This document shows, piece after piece, positions 22,372-29,843 of a stretch of 33,341 bases of DNA. Position 1 is the stretch's first letter; the number at the start of each line of letters is the position of its first letter. The notes beneath the pieces were generated by a model. That model made no database searches. It worked only from the letters and a program-made list of their open reading frames with translations, and was not told the DNA's origin. Origin of the DNA: Planctomycetota bacterium (GTDB lineage: Bacteria; Planctomycetota; Phycisphaerae; Tepidisphaerales; Tepidisphaeraceae); NCBI GenBank assembly GCA_038746835.1, contig JBCDKH010000016.1, positions 1 through 33,341 on the forward strand, read 5' to 3'. Made by a program: the position numbers and the translations under genes.

Positions 22372-24867
22372 ATGCCCCCGCTGACCGGCGACATTCACAA
22401 TGCGAACAAGGTCGTCGTTGTCGAGAACAGCGACGGCGACATCTACCTGTTCGGCCACCGCCCCGCCCGCGAGGGCGACACGACCAATTTCCCCGCCGCC
22501 AAGGTCAAGTTCAATGACGGCTTCGTCGGCCGTGATGACGAGCTCGCCGAGCTCCACAGCCGCCTCGGCCGTGGGTCGGTTGCCGTCTATCACGCGCTTA
22601 GTTCCGACGGCGGCTTCGGCAAAACGCAAGTCGCCGTCGAGTACGTCAAGCGCCACGGCACCGACTACGAAGGCGTCTGGTTTGTCAACGCCCTGTCCGC
22701 GGCATCCGCCTACGAAGACGGCCGCGACCTCCTCACCGCCCTCGGCGAGCCGGTGCCGGAGAAGGCCGACGCGGTCGCCGCGGCCGTCGCCGCGGCCGTC
22801 TCACGCGGCCGTCACCTGCTCATCCTTGACGACGTCCAAGACCTCGCCGTCGCCAGCGCGTACGCATTGGGCAGCGATGCCCGCCTGCTCGTCACGACGC
22901 GGTGCCACGTCTACGCCAACGAGGGTTTCGAACCGTTCGCCCTCGACGTGCTCAAGCCGGAGGACGCGGTCAAGCTGCTCGTCCAGGGCCGCGATGATCT
23001 CGACAACGACGCCGAGCGTCCTGCCCTGCTCGACGTGGTCGAGTTCCTCCACCGCCACGCGCTCGCGGTCGCGCTCGCCGCGGGCTACCTCCGCCGCAAC
23101 GGCGACCTTTGCGCGGCCGGTTTGCTCGCCGCGCTTCGCGACGCTCCCGTCGGCGGGGACGAGGGGTTGCTCGGCGACGTCGACCCCGCCAGTGTGGCCG
23201 CCGGGTACCGCCGGGGCGTGGCCGCGACGCTCACGCTCCACCTGCCCACGCTCGGCAAGCCCGCGGACGACGACGACCGCCTCCGCCAGCGCCTGCTCGC
23301 CGCCGCCTGCCTGCTTGCCCCGCGGGGCATTCCACGCACGCTGCTCCTGGCCGCCGTGTCCGACGTGGCCACGGCCCGCGACGCCCGTAAGCAACTCACC
23401 GAACTGGCCTCGTTTTCCGTCCTTCGCCCGTCTGCGGGCGACGCGGCGACCCTCGAAATCCACGGCCTGACCCAGCAGATCGTCAAGGCCAAGCTCGTCG
23501 CCACGAATGAGGGACGGCAACTGCTCGGGCGAAGTGCCTACACCACGCGCGACCACCTCCTTGGCGTGTTCAATCGTGAGGCGAACGAGCGTGGTGCCCG
23601 CGGAGATGCCCTCGATCGGCTCTCGTCCCACGCCGAGTCACTGGTTAGGCAGAATCTGGGCCGCCACGTCGACACCGCGTGGTCGCACCTCTGCAATCAG
23701 CTCGCCTTCTTTGCCCGCAGGGTCCACCATCGGCTAGCCGACGCACGGGAACTGTTCGAGGAGGCCGTCAGGATTCTCAAGGCGGCTCCGGCGAGTGAGC
23801 GGGGTGACCTTGGTACTTGCGTCAATAACGTCGGCAACGTGCTGCAGGCCCGCGGCGACCTCGACGGGGCGTTGGCGAAGTACCGCGAGGCCGAGCGGAT
23901 CGACCGGGCGGCCTTCGGCGACGACCACCCGAACGTGGCGATACGGCTCAACAACGTCGGCACCGTGCTGCAGGCCCGCGCCGACCTCGACGGTGCGTTG
24001 GCGAGCTACCGCGAGGCCGAGCGGATCGACCGGGCGGCCTTTGGCGACGATCACCCGAAGGTGGCGATCCGCGTCAACAACGTCGGCTCAGTGCAGGAGG
24101 CCCGCGGCGACCTCGACGGTGCGTTGTCGAACTACCGCGAGGCCGAGCGGATCGACCGTGCGGCCTTCGGCGGCGACCACCCGAACGTGGCGAGGGACGT
24201 CAACAACATCGGCTATGTGCTGCAGGCCCGCGGCGACCTCGACGGTGCGTTGACGAGCTTCCGCGAGGCCGAGCGGATCAACCGCGCGGCCTTCGGCGAC
24301 GACCACCCGAACGTGGCGACCGACGTCAACAACATCGGCATGGTGCTGAAGGCCCGCGGTGATCTCGACGGTGCGTTGGCGAACTTTCGCGAGGCCGAGC
24401 GGATCGACCGGGCGGCCTTCGGCGGCGACCACCCGGAGGTGGCGACCGACGTCAACAACATCGGCATGGTGCTGAAGGTCCGCGGTGATCTCGACGGTGC
24501 GTTGGCGAACTTTCGCGAGGCCGAGCGGATCGACCGGGCGGCCTTCGGCGACGACCACCCGAGTGTGGCGGCCGCCGTCAACAACGTCGGCTCCGTGCTG
24601 ACGGCCCGCGGCGATCTCGACGGGGCGCGGGTGACGTACAAGGAGGCCTTCCGCATCCTGCTGCGGGCGAACGGGCCGCGGGGCGAGAACGTGATCACGG
24701 CAGCCGGCAACTTTCTGGCGGTCGGCGGCGATCCGGTGGCGATCGCGCGGGAGGTGGCGGGTGGTGGGGGCGAGGAGGCGGCGGAGGTGGTGCGGGCAGA
24801 GCTGACGGCGACGCTGCCGGAGGAGTGGAAGGCGAAGCTGGCGGCGTTGGAGGAGCGGCAGGGCTAG
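22372..24867 (+). CDS. STAND/NB-ARC ATPase with TPR sensor and N-terminal amyloid-like motif (bacterial NLR)
   Basis: 831 residues. Residues 8-28 carry A11-N-K-V-V-V-V-E-N-S-D-G-D-I, matching the tail of the preceding small protein. The NB-ARC module starts at FVGRDDELAEL (51-61); its P-loop is SDGGFGKT (78-85), with Ser78 where Gly is usual, Walker B is LLILDD (149-154), and the sensor is LLVTTR (172-177), followed by a helical region ending in HGLTQQIV. From about residue 480 come seven 42-residue tetratricopeptide repeats of kinesin-light-chain type (NNVG.VL.ARGDLDGAL..YREAERIDRAAFG..HP.VA). In such proteins the repeats sense a trigger, ATP-driven oligomerisation follows, and the N-terminus activates an effector. 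With the upstream gene it forms a probable two-gene abortive-infection or immune unit next to tRNA-Cys. The start is supported by the motif; there is no clear Shine-Dalgarno. Confidence 0.85.
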   Translation: MPPLTGDIHNANKVVVVENSDGDIYLFGHRPAREGDTTNFPAAKVKFNDGFVGRDDELAELHSRLGRGSVAVYHALSSDGGFGKTQVAVEYVKRHGTDYEGVWFVNALSAASAYEDGRDLLTALGEPVPEKADAVAAAVAAAVSRGRHLLILDDVQDLAVASAYALGSDARLLVTTRCHVYANEGFEPFALDVLKPEDAVKLLVQGRDDLDNDAERPALLDVVEFLHRHALAVALAAGYLRRNGDLCAAGLLAALRDAPVGGDEGLLGDVDPASVAAGYRRGVAATLTLHLPTLGKPADDDDRLRQRLLAAACLLAPRGIPRTLLLAAVSDVATARDARKQLTELASFSVLRPSAGDAATLEIHGLTQQIVKAKLVATNEGRQLLGRSAYTTRDHLLGVFNREANERGARGDALDRLSSHAESLVRQNLGRHVDTAWSHLCNQLAFFARRVHHRLADARELFEEAVRILKAAPASERGDLGTCVNNVGNVLQARGDLDGALAKYREAERIDRAAFGDDHPNVAIRLNNVGTVLQARADLDGALASYREAERIDRAAFGDDHPKVAIRVNNVGSVQEARGDLDGALSNYREAERIDRAAFGGDHPNVARDVNNIGYVLQARGDLDGALTSFREAERINRAAFGDDHPNVATDVNNIGMVLKARGDLDGALANFREAERIDRAAFGGDHPEVATDVNNIGMVLKVRGDLDGALANFREAERIDRAAFGDDHPSVAAAVNNVGSVLTARGDLDGARVTYKEAFRILLRANGPRGENVITAAGNFLAVGGDPVAIAREVAGGGGEEAAEVVRAELTATLPEEWKAKLAALEERQG
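23821..24702 (+). repeat. Seven 126-bp tandem repeats encoding TPRs
   Basis: Units begin at 23821, 23947, 24073, 24199, 24325, 24451 and 24577. Units 1-6 are nearly identical in DNA as well as protein; the seventh diverges in its second half. Differences concentrate at a few codons (for example AKY/ASY/SNY/TSF/ANF and the residues after HP), i.e. helix surfaces likely to contact a ligand. Such similarity points to recent duplication or gene conversion and makes copy number liable to vary. Confidence 0.95.
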
Positions 24868-25213
24868 GCAGCAGGACGTTTCAGCTCGTTGTACCCGAGG
24901 CTTGCGGGAGTCTGACCCCAATCCGTGGAGTCGGGGTTTCGGGCTAAGTAACGGCGACGCCGTCCCAAAGCCCTGAAGCTGCTTGCCTCATTCCTGCAGC
25001 GCGGTTCCACCTTGTTGTAACGCAAGTACAGGCCGTTGGAACGGCAGCCGGGAGGGGGTGGGGCCACGCCAAACTGTCGTTTTGTCGGCTTCGGCTTCAG
25101 TGGGCTCGTGGCGTACTAGATAGGTGTGGCAGAGCGACGCGATGGGCGGCGTTCAACAGGCAGCGGGGCGAGGCTCTGCGGTCACTTCTTACAACAGCCA
25201 GGGAATCAACGTC
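24868..25213. other. Intergenic region without a recognisable gene
   Basis: About 346 bases between the NLR gene and the next start. It contains a GGAGTCTGACCCCAA segment similar to sequence often seen near REP/transposase remnants, a short palindrome ACGGCG-A-CGCCGT near 24950, and a GC-rich end. I see no tRNA-derived repeat, no terminator with a T-run and no convincing promoter. The reading frame opening at 25124 probably does not start there. Confidence 0.5.
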
Positions 25214-25900
25214 ATGGACATCACCTACAGCACCAACGACAACACACTCAAGAATCGCGTACGCGCTTTTCTGCGGACTGTGGCGGAAAGGGAGTCGTTG
25301 TTCGGACTCACAACGCAGTCGATATCGGACCTGCAGACGAGCTTCGACCACTTCGTGGAAGCTTCTGATCTCGTCGAGGATCCGAATACGAACTCGCGGG
25401 CGGCGTATGCCGATAAGCGGTCTAAGAAGGAGCGGCTGGTCAACGGGTATCGGACGGTCGTGGCCGTGGCGCAGGCGTGGCCGGAGCAGACGGATGAGAA
25501 GCGGCCGGAGCTGGGCATCACCATTCGCGATCGCAAGCCGACGCGTCGGCCGATTCCGACGGAGCTGGCGACGATCGAAGTGATCAGCCTTCTGCGTCGG
25601 CAGGTGACGGTGCAGGTTCGGAACCCCGAGGGTGGCCGCGGCAAGGTCGCGGGGGCCGCGGCGGTGCAGGTCTTCACGCACGTCGGCGACACCGCACCGG
25701 CGGCGGGGACGGACTGGACGTTTGCGATGTCGACCGGCAAGACGCGGTTCGACGTGCTGTTCCCGGACATCGTGCCGGCGGGGGCGAGCGTGTGGATCGC
25801 GGTCGCGTACCACAACGCGGCAGGCACGGGGCCGATGAGCAAGGCGATCCAGGTCAATCTCCCCGGCGGCCAGGCGGTTTATGCCCGAGAGGCGGCTTAA
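25214..25900 (+). CDS. Hypothetical protein with C-terminal beta-sandwich-like region
   Basis: 228 residues from the ATG at 25214; an AGGGA about 10 bases upstream could serve as a weak ribosome-binding site, and the earlier in-frame ATG at 25124 adds 30 low-complexity residues. The N-terminal half is helical and charged (LKNRVRAFLRTVAERESLFGLT, SDLQTSFDHFVEASD). From about residue 125 the sequence becomes beta-rich, with Pro/Gly turns and a PAGASVWIAVAYHNAAGTGPMS segment resembling fibronectin type III-like domains. No signal peptide. I recall similar unannotated proteins in planctomycetes but know no function. The nearest element downstream is an inverted repeat. Confidence 0.7.
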   Translation: MDITYSTNDNTLKNRVRAFLRTVAERESLFGLTTQSISDLQTSFDHFVEASDLVEDPNTNSRAAYADKRSKKERLVNGYRTVVAVAQAWPEQTDEKRPELGITIRDRKPTRRPIPTELATIEVISLLRRQVTVQVRNPEGGRGKVAGAAAVQVFTHVGDTAPAAGTDWTFAMSTGKTRFDVLFPDIVPAGASVWIAVAYHNAAGTGPMSKAIQVNLPGGQAVYAREAA

Positions 25901-25928
25901 GTCTTGGATCGCGGAAGTCTTTGGCTTT

Positions 25929-26043
25929 AAACGCAAAGGAGCAAAGAGGCAAAGGAACGCAAAGGCCGGAGAAGATGATGGTGTTCAACTCTGAACATTC
26001 TTCTCTTCTTTGCGGCCCTTTGTCACCTTTGCGCCTTTGCGTT
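25929..26043. repeat. Inverted repeat of the AACGCAAAGG family
   Basis: The left arm (about 25929-25975) consists of repeated GCAAAG words (AACGCAAAGG, GCAAAGAGGCAAAGG, AACGCAAAGG) and ends GAGAAGA. The right arm (about 25999-26043) is broadly complementary and ends CTTTGCGTT. A 23-base spacer separates them. It fills the gap between the hypothetical gene and the GNAT gene. The same style of CGCAAAG-rich intergenic element is known from several planctomycete and other genomes. Confidence 0.8.
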
Positions 26044-26085
26044 GAAGTCCGATGACGTTCTTTTTGTAGATGAGGTGGTACGACG

Positions 26086-27228
26086 ATGGACCTTTCGATT
26101 TACAAACCGGCGGTGGATCTTGGCGACATGGAGTGGTTTGCGGAGGGCATTGTCGTTCGCAAGGCGGATGAGTTTGATCTGCCGTCGATCGAGTCGTTGC
26201 AGAAGCGGCATTCGGAGGAACTGGGGTACTTCAACCGGCAGGTGATGGCGGAGAAGCTGGAGCGAGAGGAGATTCTCGTCGCGCGGGAGGCGAAGTCGAA
26301 GCGGTTTGCGGGATACGTCATCGCGAGCGATTCGTATCAGAAGCGGCAGGAGGTCGGGATCATCTACCAGATGGGCGTGCACGAGCGGTTCCGCCGGCGT
26401 GGCGTGGCGGCGTCGCTGTTGAAGGGGTTGTGGGCGTCGTGGCCACGCGGCGTGCGGCTGTGCAGTGCGTGGTGTGCGCAGGATCTGCTGGCGAACAAGT
26501 TCTGGGAGTCGATGGGGTTTGTGCCGTTGGCGTACCGGGCCGGGAGTGAAAAGGGCAGAAAGCTTGAAGATGGAAGCGTGAAGCCTGAAGACTCAGATTC
26601 CGGCCCTTCTGGCTTCAAGCTTCGTCCTTCAAGCTTTCCGTCGAACCGCGTGCATCTGTTCTGGCAGGCTCGGACGACGGCTGGGGACGAGACGCCGTGG
26701 TGGTATCCGTCGTTGACGGGGAGCGGGGCGTTGCGGGCGGATCGGGTGGTGTTGCCGGTGCCGACGGATCAGCACTGGAGCCAGACGCGGCCGGCGGTGT
26801 TGCCGACGGTTGCCTTGCCCGAACAGCCGGAGGAAGTCGAGCCGTTCGAGGGCAAGTCGCGGAAGTATGCGGACGGGGTGTCGGAGTGCGAGGAGGGGTT
26901 GTTGTGGCGGGACGGCAAGCGACTGATGACCCCCGAGCAGTGCATGCAGGCGCAGGGCGCGTCCCAGGGCGGGCCGTGGATGGTGCCGTCGGATGTGGAG
27001 CTGGTGCGCGAGTTGCCGCGGCCGCTAAAAAAGGAGAAGAAAGCGAAGAAGGTGCACGATCCGCGGCTGGTGGCCTTCGCGCGGGATTTGCGTGACGATT
27101 GGCTGGAGCACGTCAACAGCGAGCGGTTGCTGTCGGGCGAATCGCGCTATGCGGCGCGCCGGCACCTGCCCACGAGTCCTTTCGCGTCGTTGCCCGAGCG
27201 AGAGCGGCCGAGGCTGCTGGCGGCGTGA
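26086..27228 (+). CDS. GNAT family N-acetyltransferase-like protein with in-frame repeat insertion
   Basis: 380 residues. The start ATG at 26086 has a Shine-Dalgarno (GAGGTGG, 26072-26078). Residues 20-150 form a GNAT fold: IVVRKADEFDLPSIESL at the N-terminus, the acetyl-CoA loop R103-R-R-G106-V-A (motif A), then FWESMGFVPL. Residues 158-184 are encoded by an inverted repeat that also occurs between gatC and gatA, so this segment is almost certainly inserted and probably a disordered linker. The following part (VHLFWQARTTAGDETPWWYPS, VLPVPTDQHW) and a basic tail with KKEKKAKK are not part of the GNAT domain. Acceptor substrate unknown. The frame stays open across the repeat. Confidence 0.75.
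   Translation: MDLSIYKPAVDLGDMEWFAEGIVVRKADEFDLPSIESLQKRHSEELGYFNRQVMAEKLEREEILVAREAKSKRFAGYVIASDSYQKRQEVGIIYQMGVHERFRRRGVAASLLKGLWASWPRGVRLCSAWCAQDLLANKFWESMGFVPLAYRAGSEKGRKLEDGSVKPEDSDSGPSGFKLRPSSFPSNRVHLFWQARTTAGDETPWWYPSLTGSGALRADRVVLPVPTDQHWSQTRPAVLPTVALPEQPEEVEPFEGKSRKYADGVSECEEGLLWRDGKRLMTPEQCMQAQGASQGGPWMVPSDVELVRELPRPLKKEKKAKKVHDPRLVAFARDLRDDWLEHVNSERLLSGESRYAARRHLPTSPFASLPERERPRLLAA
26559..26637. repeat. Inverted repeat (AAAGCTTGAAG family), copy 2, inside the GNAT-like gene
   Basis: Left arm 26559-26590 and right arm 26606-26637 are complementary at 27 of 32 positions with a 15-base loop. The left arm agrees with the gatC/gatA copy (3402-3433) at 29 of 32 positions, and flanking bases (GCAG before, CCG after) also agree. 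It is read through in frame with no stop codon. Confidence 0.88.
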
Positions 27229-27243
27229 GGCGGGGAGAGAGAT

Positions 27244-27279
27244 CGCGAAGACGCGAAGCCGCGAAGAGAGACGCGAAGA
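27244..27279 (+). repeat. Short CGCGAAG direct repeats
   Basis: Four CGCGAAG words (27244, 27252, 27260 region and 27272) follow the GNAT stop by 16 bases. It looks like a half-copy of a palindromic intergenic element whose other arm is missing. Confidence 0.6.
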
Positions 27280-27341
27280 TGACGGAGTCGGGGGTGTTGT
27301 TGTCCCGGTGGGTTCGGTGCGCGACGTGCGATTGCGATGAC

Positions 27342-27377
27342 GAAAAGAAGCCGCCGACAGGGTTTTGTGTCGGCGGC
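27342..27377 (-). terminator. Rho-independent terminator for the metallophosphoesterase gene
   Basis: A perfect 10-bp stem (GCCGCCGACA 27350-27359 with TGTCGGCGGC 27368-27377) and an 8-base loop. On the minus strand it is followed by TTCTTTTC. It lies 28 bases beyond the stop of the PEP-CTERM metallophosphoesterase gene. On the plus strand no T-run follows, so it serves mainly the minus strand. Confidence 0.85.
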
Positions 27378-27405
27378 GAAGTGGGGTGGAAGATGTCAGC
27401 CGTGA

Positions 27406-29079
27406 TCAGCGTCGGCGGCGGAGCAGCGTGAGGCTGCTGAGGCCGAGCAGGGCGAGGCTGGTGGGTTCGGGGATGAGCGTGACTTCGAGCGTCGGACGCA
27501 GGCTCGGATCGGCGAACTCGCTGGTGTAGAAGTCGATGCCGTTGCCGCCGTCGGGGAAGGGGATCAGGGCCCAGCCGAGGTTGTCGAGGGAGCCGTCGAG
27601 GTAGGCCAGGATCGACTCGGTCACGTCGATTTCGAGCGTGCCGGTGGGCACGTTCTCGTTGAAGTTGTCAGCACCGAACGTTGCGATGGCTTCGGCGACG
27701 GCTTCGACGTCGTCGGGCTGTACGCCGCCTGCGAGGTCGACCCACGTGGTCGATTCGTCCCAGCTGACGAGCATCTCGTGAACGTTGAAGCCGCTGCCCG
27801 GGTTGTTGACCTTAAGCTTGAGGACGACGTTGTCGATGTCGCCTGCTGCGATGTCGGCCGATGTGAGTTCCGCGACGATGTTGTCGAAGCGGATCAGCCC
27901 GTGGTTCGGCTGGGCACCGGGCGAGCCGTCGTCTCCGTCGACGCTGATTTCGTCGAACTGGCCGTTGTTCTCATCGCCGCCGGAGAAGCGGATTTCTTTG
28001 TCCTGTGTGCCGAAGTAGCCGTCGACACCCTCGGTGAGTGCGAAGTCGGGTCCGGGCGGGGGTGGCGGGGGGACGATGGCGACGGGGTCGAGCCGCGTGG
28101 CGAAGTCGAAGTCGAAGCCGAATCGGCTGGCGAACCCGCCGACGTCGGCGACGGTTTCGGTTTGGAACTCGTCGAGCACGGGCGAGTACGTTTCGAACTC
28201 GATGCGGTTGTTGTCGGGCTGGAAGTCGATGAGTCGGAGCCAGCCGTCGCCGCCGTTGGGGTAATCCTGGTAGTCTTGGAGGACTTCGATGACCTGTCGG
28301 CCGGCGAGGTTGTCGCTGACCTGGTGGAACTCGCCGTCGTTGAAGGGTTCGTTGGCGGGGCGGGAGTGGTAGTGGCCGTTGAGGACCATGAAGATCTGGT
28401 CGTTTCGGCTGATGAGTTGGTTCCAGACGTTTTCGCCGCTGCCGCTCCGGCCGGCGGGGTTGTCGTCGAGGTGCTCGTGGGTGCTGAGGATGACGGGCGT
28501 GTCGGGGTTGGCGTCGATGATTGACTGGGCCCAGTCGAGCGGGGACTCGGTGCGGAACGGGATGTTGACATCCGGCCGCCACTCGAGGGCGAGGTGAATG
28601 AAGTCGTACCCGCCGGCGCTGAAGCGCTGGTACATGTTGTTGCCGCTGGCGTCGGCACCGCCGAACCAGCTTTGGCCGGCGTAGCGGTCGGGGCCGAAGA
28701 AGTTGCGGTAGGCGTCGGTGCCGGTGCTCTTGTTGCCCGTGGAGGCGTAGTCGTGGTTGCCAGGGAGGGTTCTGTACGGCACGACGCCATCGAGCGTGCT
28801 CATGGCCGTGTTGGCGCGGTTGAGCTGTGTGAAGCTGTCGCCGCTGGAGACCATGTCGCCCAGGTGGGTGACGAACTTGATGTTGCGGTCGTTGGTGCCG
28901 TTGACTTCGTCGGCGATCCACTGCGTCTGGGCGTTGAAGCCGAGCGTTCGCGTGGAGCTGGTGACGTAGTTCTGCGTGTCGGGAAGAGCGACGAGTGTGA
29001 AAGAGTTGTCGAGCTGCGCGAGGGCGGCCGTCGGGGCCGCGAGCAGGGCAGCGAGAGCGAGCTTGTGGGTGTTGTTCAT
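27406..29079 (-). CDS. Secreted PEP-CTERM metallophosphoesterase
   Basis: 557 residues. Residues 1-21 are a signal peptide (hydrophobic core LALAALLAAPTAALA). The calcineurin-like metallophosphoesterase domain covers about 25-300: ALPDTQNY (Asp34, Gln36), HLGDMVSSGD (Asp75), LPGNHDY (Asn108, His109, Asp110), STHEHLDD and NGHYHSR supply the metal ligands. After a PPPPPP linker comes a beta-sandwich of DNRLRE-like type, then the PEP-CTERM tail IPEPTSLALLGLS with RRRR, a sorting signal processed by exosortase. It probably cleaves phosphate esters outside the cell. The ATG at 29079 is preferred over a frame opening at 29124 because the signal peptide begins there. It follows a second PEP-CTERM gene by 47 bases. 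Confidence 0.9.
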   Translation of the reverse strand: MNNTHKLALAALLAAPTAALAQLDNSFTLVALPDTQNYVTSSTRTLGFNAQTQWIADEVNGTNDRNIKFVTHLGDMVSSGDSFTQLNRANTAMSTLDGVVPYRTLPGNHDYASTGNKSTGTDAYRNFFGPDRYAGQSWFGGADASGNNMYQRFSAGGYDFIHLALEWRPDVNIPFRTESPLDWAQSIIDANPDTPVILSTHEHLDDNPAGRSGSGENVWNQLISRNDQIFMVLNGHYHSRPANEPFNDGEFHQVSDNLAGRQVIEVLQDYQDYPNGGDGWLRLIDFQPDNNRIEFETYSPVLDEFQTETVADVGGFASRFGFDFDFATRLDPVAIVPPPPPPGPDFALTEGVDGYFGTQDKEIRFSGGDENNGQFDEISVDGDDGSPGAQPNHGLIRFDNIVAELTSADIAAGDIDNVVLKLKVNNPGSGFNVHEMLVSWDESTTWVDLAGGVQPDDVEAVAEAIATFGADNFNENVPTGTLEIDVTESILAYLDGSLDNLGWALIPFPDGGNGIDFYTSEFADPSLRPTLEVTLIPEPTSLALLGLSSLTLLRRRR

Positions 29080-29126
29080 GTCAGGTGATTCGTGGAGTCG
29101 GGTTCTGGCAAGTGAAAACAACACAA

Positions 29127-29843
29127 TCAGGCACGGCGACGACGGAGCGCGGCCAGGCCGAGGAGACCGATCGCGGCAGCCGAAGTCGGCTCTGGGATCA
29201 AGGTGCCTGCGAAGAGCACGTTGTCGAGTCGGTAGCCGTCGTTGTTGTCGTCGGTCAGGATGTCGACCTGGAGGTAAGCGTTTGTGACCGACGGATCGAA
29301 GGCGTAGGTCAGCGGGCCGAACGTGACGGCACCGTTGGAGTTGCCTCGGGTGTCGAGGAGCGTTGTGAGAAGCACGCCGTTGCCGTCGAAGAGGCGGATG
29401 ACGGCGTCGTCGTCGCCGGTGTTGGTTGCTCCGACGATGTCGCCGAAGTCCATCGAGAACGAGACGTCGTTGAAGTTCGTCAAGTCGACGGTGTCGAACG
29501 TCAAGGCGCCCGTTCGCGAGTTCCCGAAGTCGAGCAGCGAGTCGCCGCTGAGCGATGAGTAGTGGGAGACGACGAACTGATCGTCGTTGACCCCGATGAA
29601 ATCGGTAGACGAGGTGGTGGAGGCCGTACCGTTGTGGCTGAAGCCGAGGTCGGTAGGACCGGTTGAGATGTGCACGACGTCGGGCGCGTTGGTCGCGCTG
29701 CTGGTGTCGCCGTTGTTGAAGTCGACGGGTTGCGTCGGGAAGTTGGCGGGGCCGAAATCCTGGCTGGCGATCACGGTGCCGAAGGCGGAGCCTGTGATGG
29801 TGCAGGAAGCTGCGACGATGGATGCGGAAATGGAGCGGTGCAT
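29127..29843 (-). CDS. PEP-CTERM sorting domain protein, function unknown
   Basis: 238 residues. An N-terminal signal peptide (ISASIVAASCTITGSAFG) is followed by a beta-rich extracellular domain, with Asp/Asn/Thr-rich strands such as FNDVSFSMDFGDIVG and AYLQVDILTDDNNDGYRLDNVLF, resembling carbohydrate-binding jelly-roll domains. The C-terminus is IPEPTSAAAIGLLGLAAL-RRRR, the exosortase sorting signal. I chose the ATG at 29841-29843 because it begins the signal peptide. It is the promoter-proximal gene of a likely two-gene unit with the metallophosphoesterase. Role unknown; surface or matrix location inferred. Confidence 0.85.
   Translation of the reverse strand: MHRSISASIVAASCTITGSAFGTVIASQDFGPANFPTQPVDFNNGDTSSATNAPDVVHISTGPTDLGFSHNGTASTTSSTDFIGVNDDQFVVSHYSSLSGDSLLDFGNSRTGALTFDTVDLTNFNDVSFSMDFGDIVGATNTGDDDAVIRLFDGNGVLLTTLLDTRGNSNGAVTFGPLTYAFDPSVTNAYLQVDILTDDNNDGYRLDNVLFAGTLIPEPTSAAAIGLLGLAALRRRRA

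Noticed and set aside
23821-24702. CRISPR-like array
   Set aside because: The regular units are 126 bp, contiguous and coding for TPR helices; there are no unique spacers and no cas genes.
24868-25123. Integration site repeating the tRNA-Cys 3' end
   Set aside because: I looked for GGTTCGAATCCCACTCC downstream of the cassette and found only a short GGTTCCACC resemblance.
26559-26637. Rho-independent terminator
   Set aside because: Although it folds strongly, it is inside an open reading frame, has no T-run after it and matches the copy at 3402-3505, so it is a dispersed repeat.
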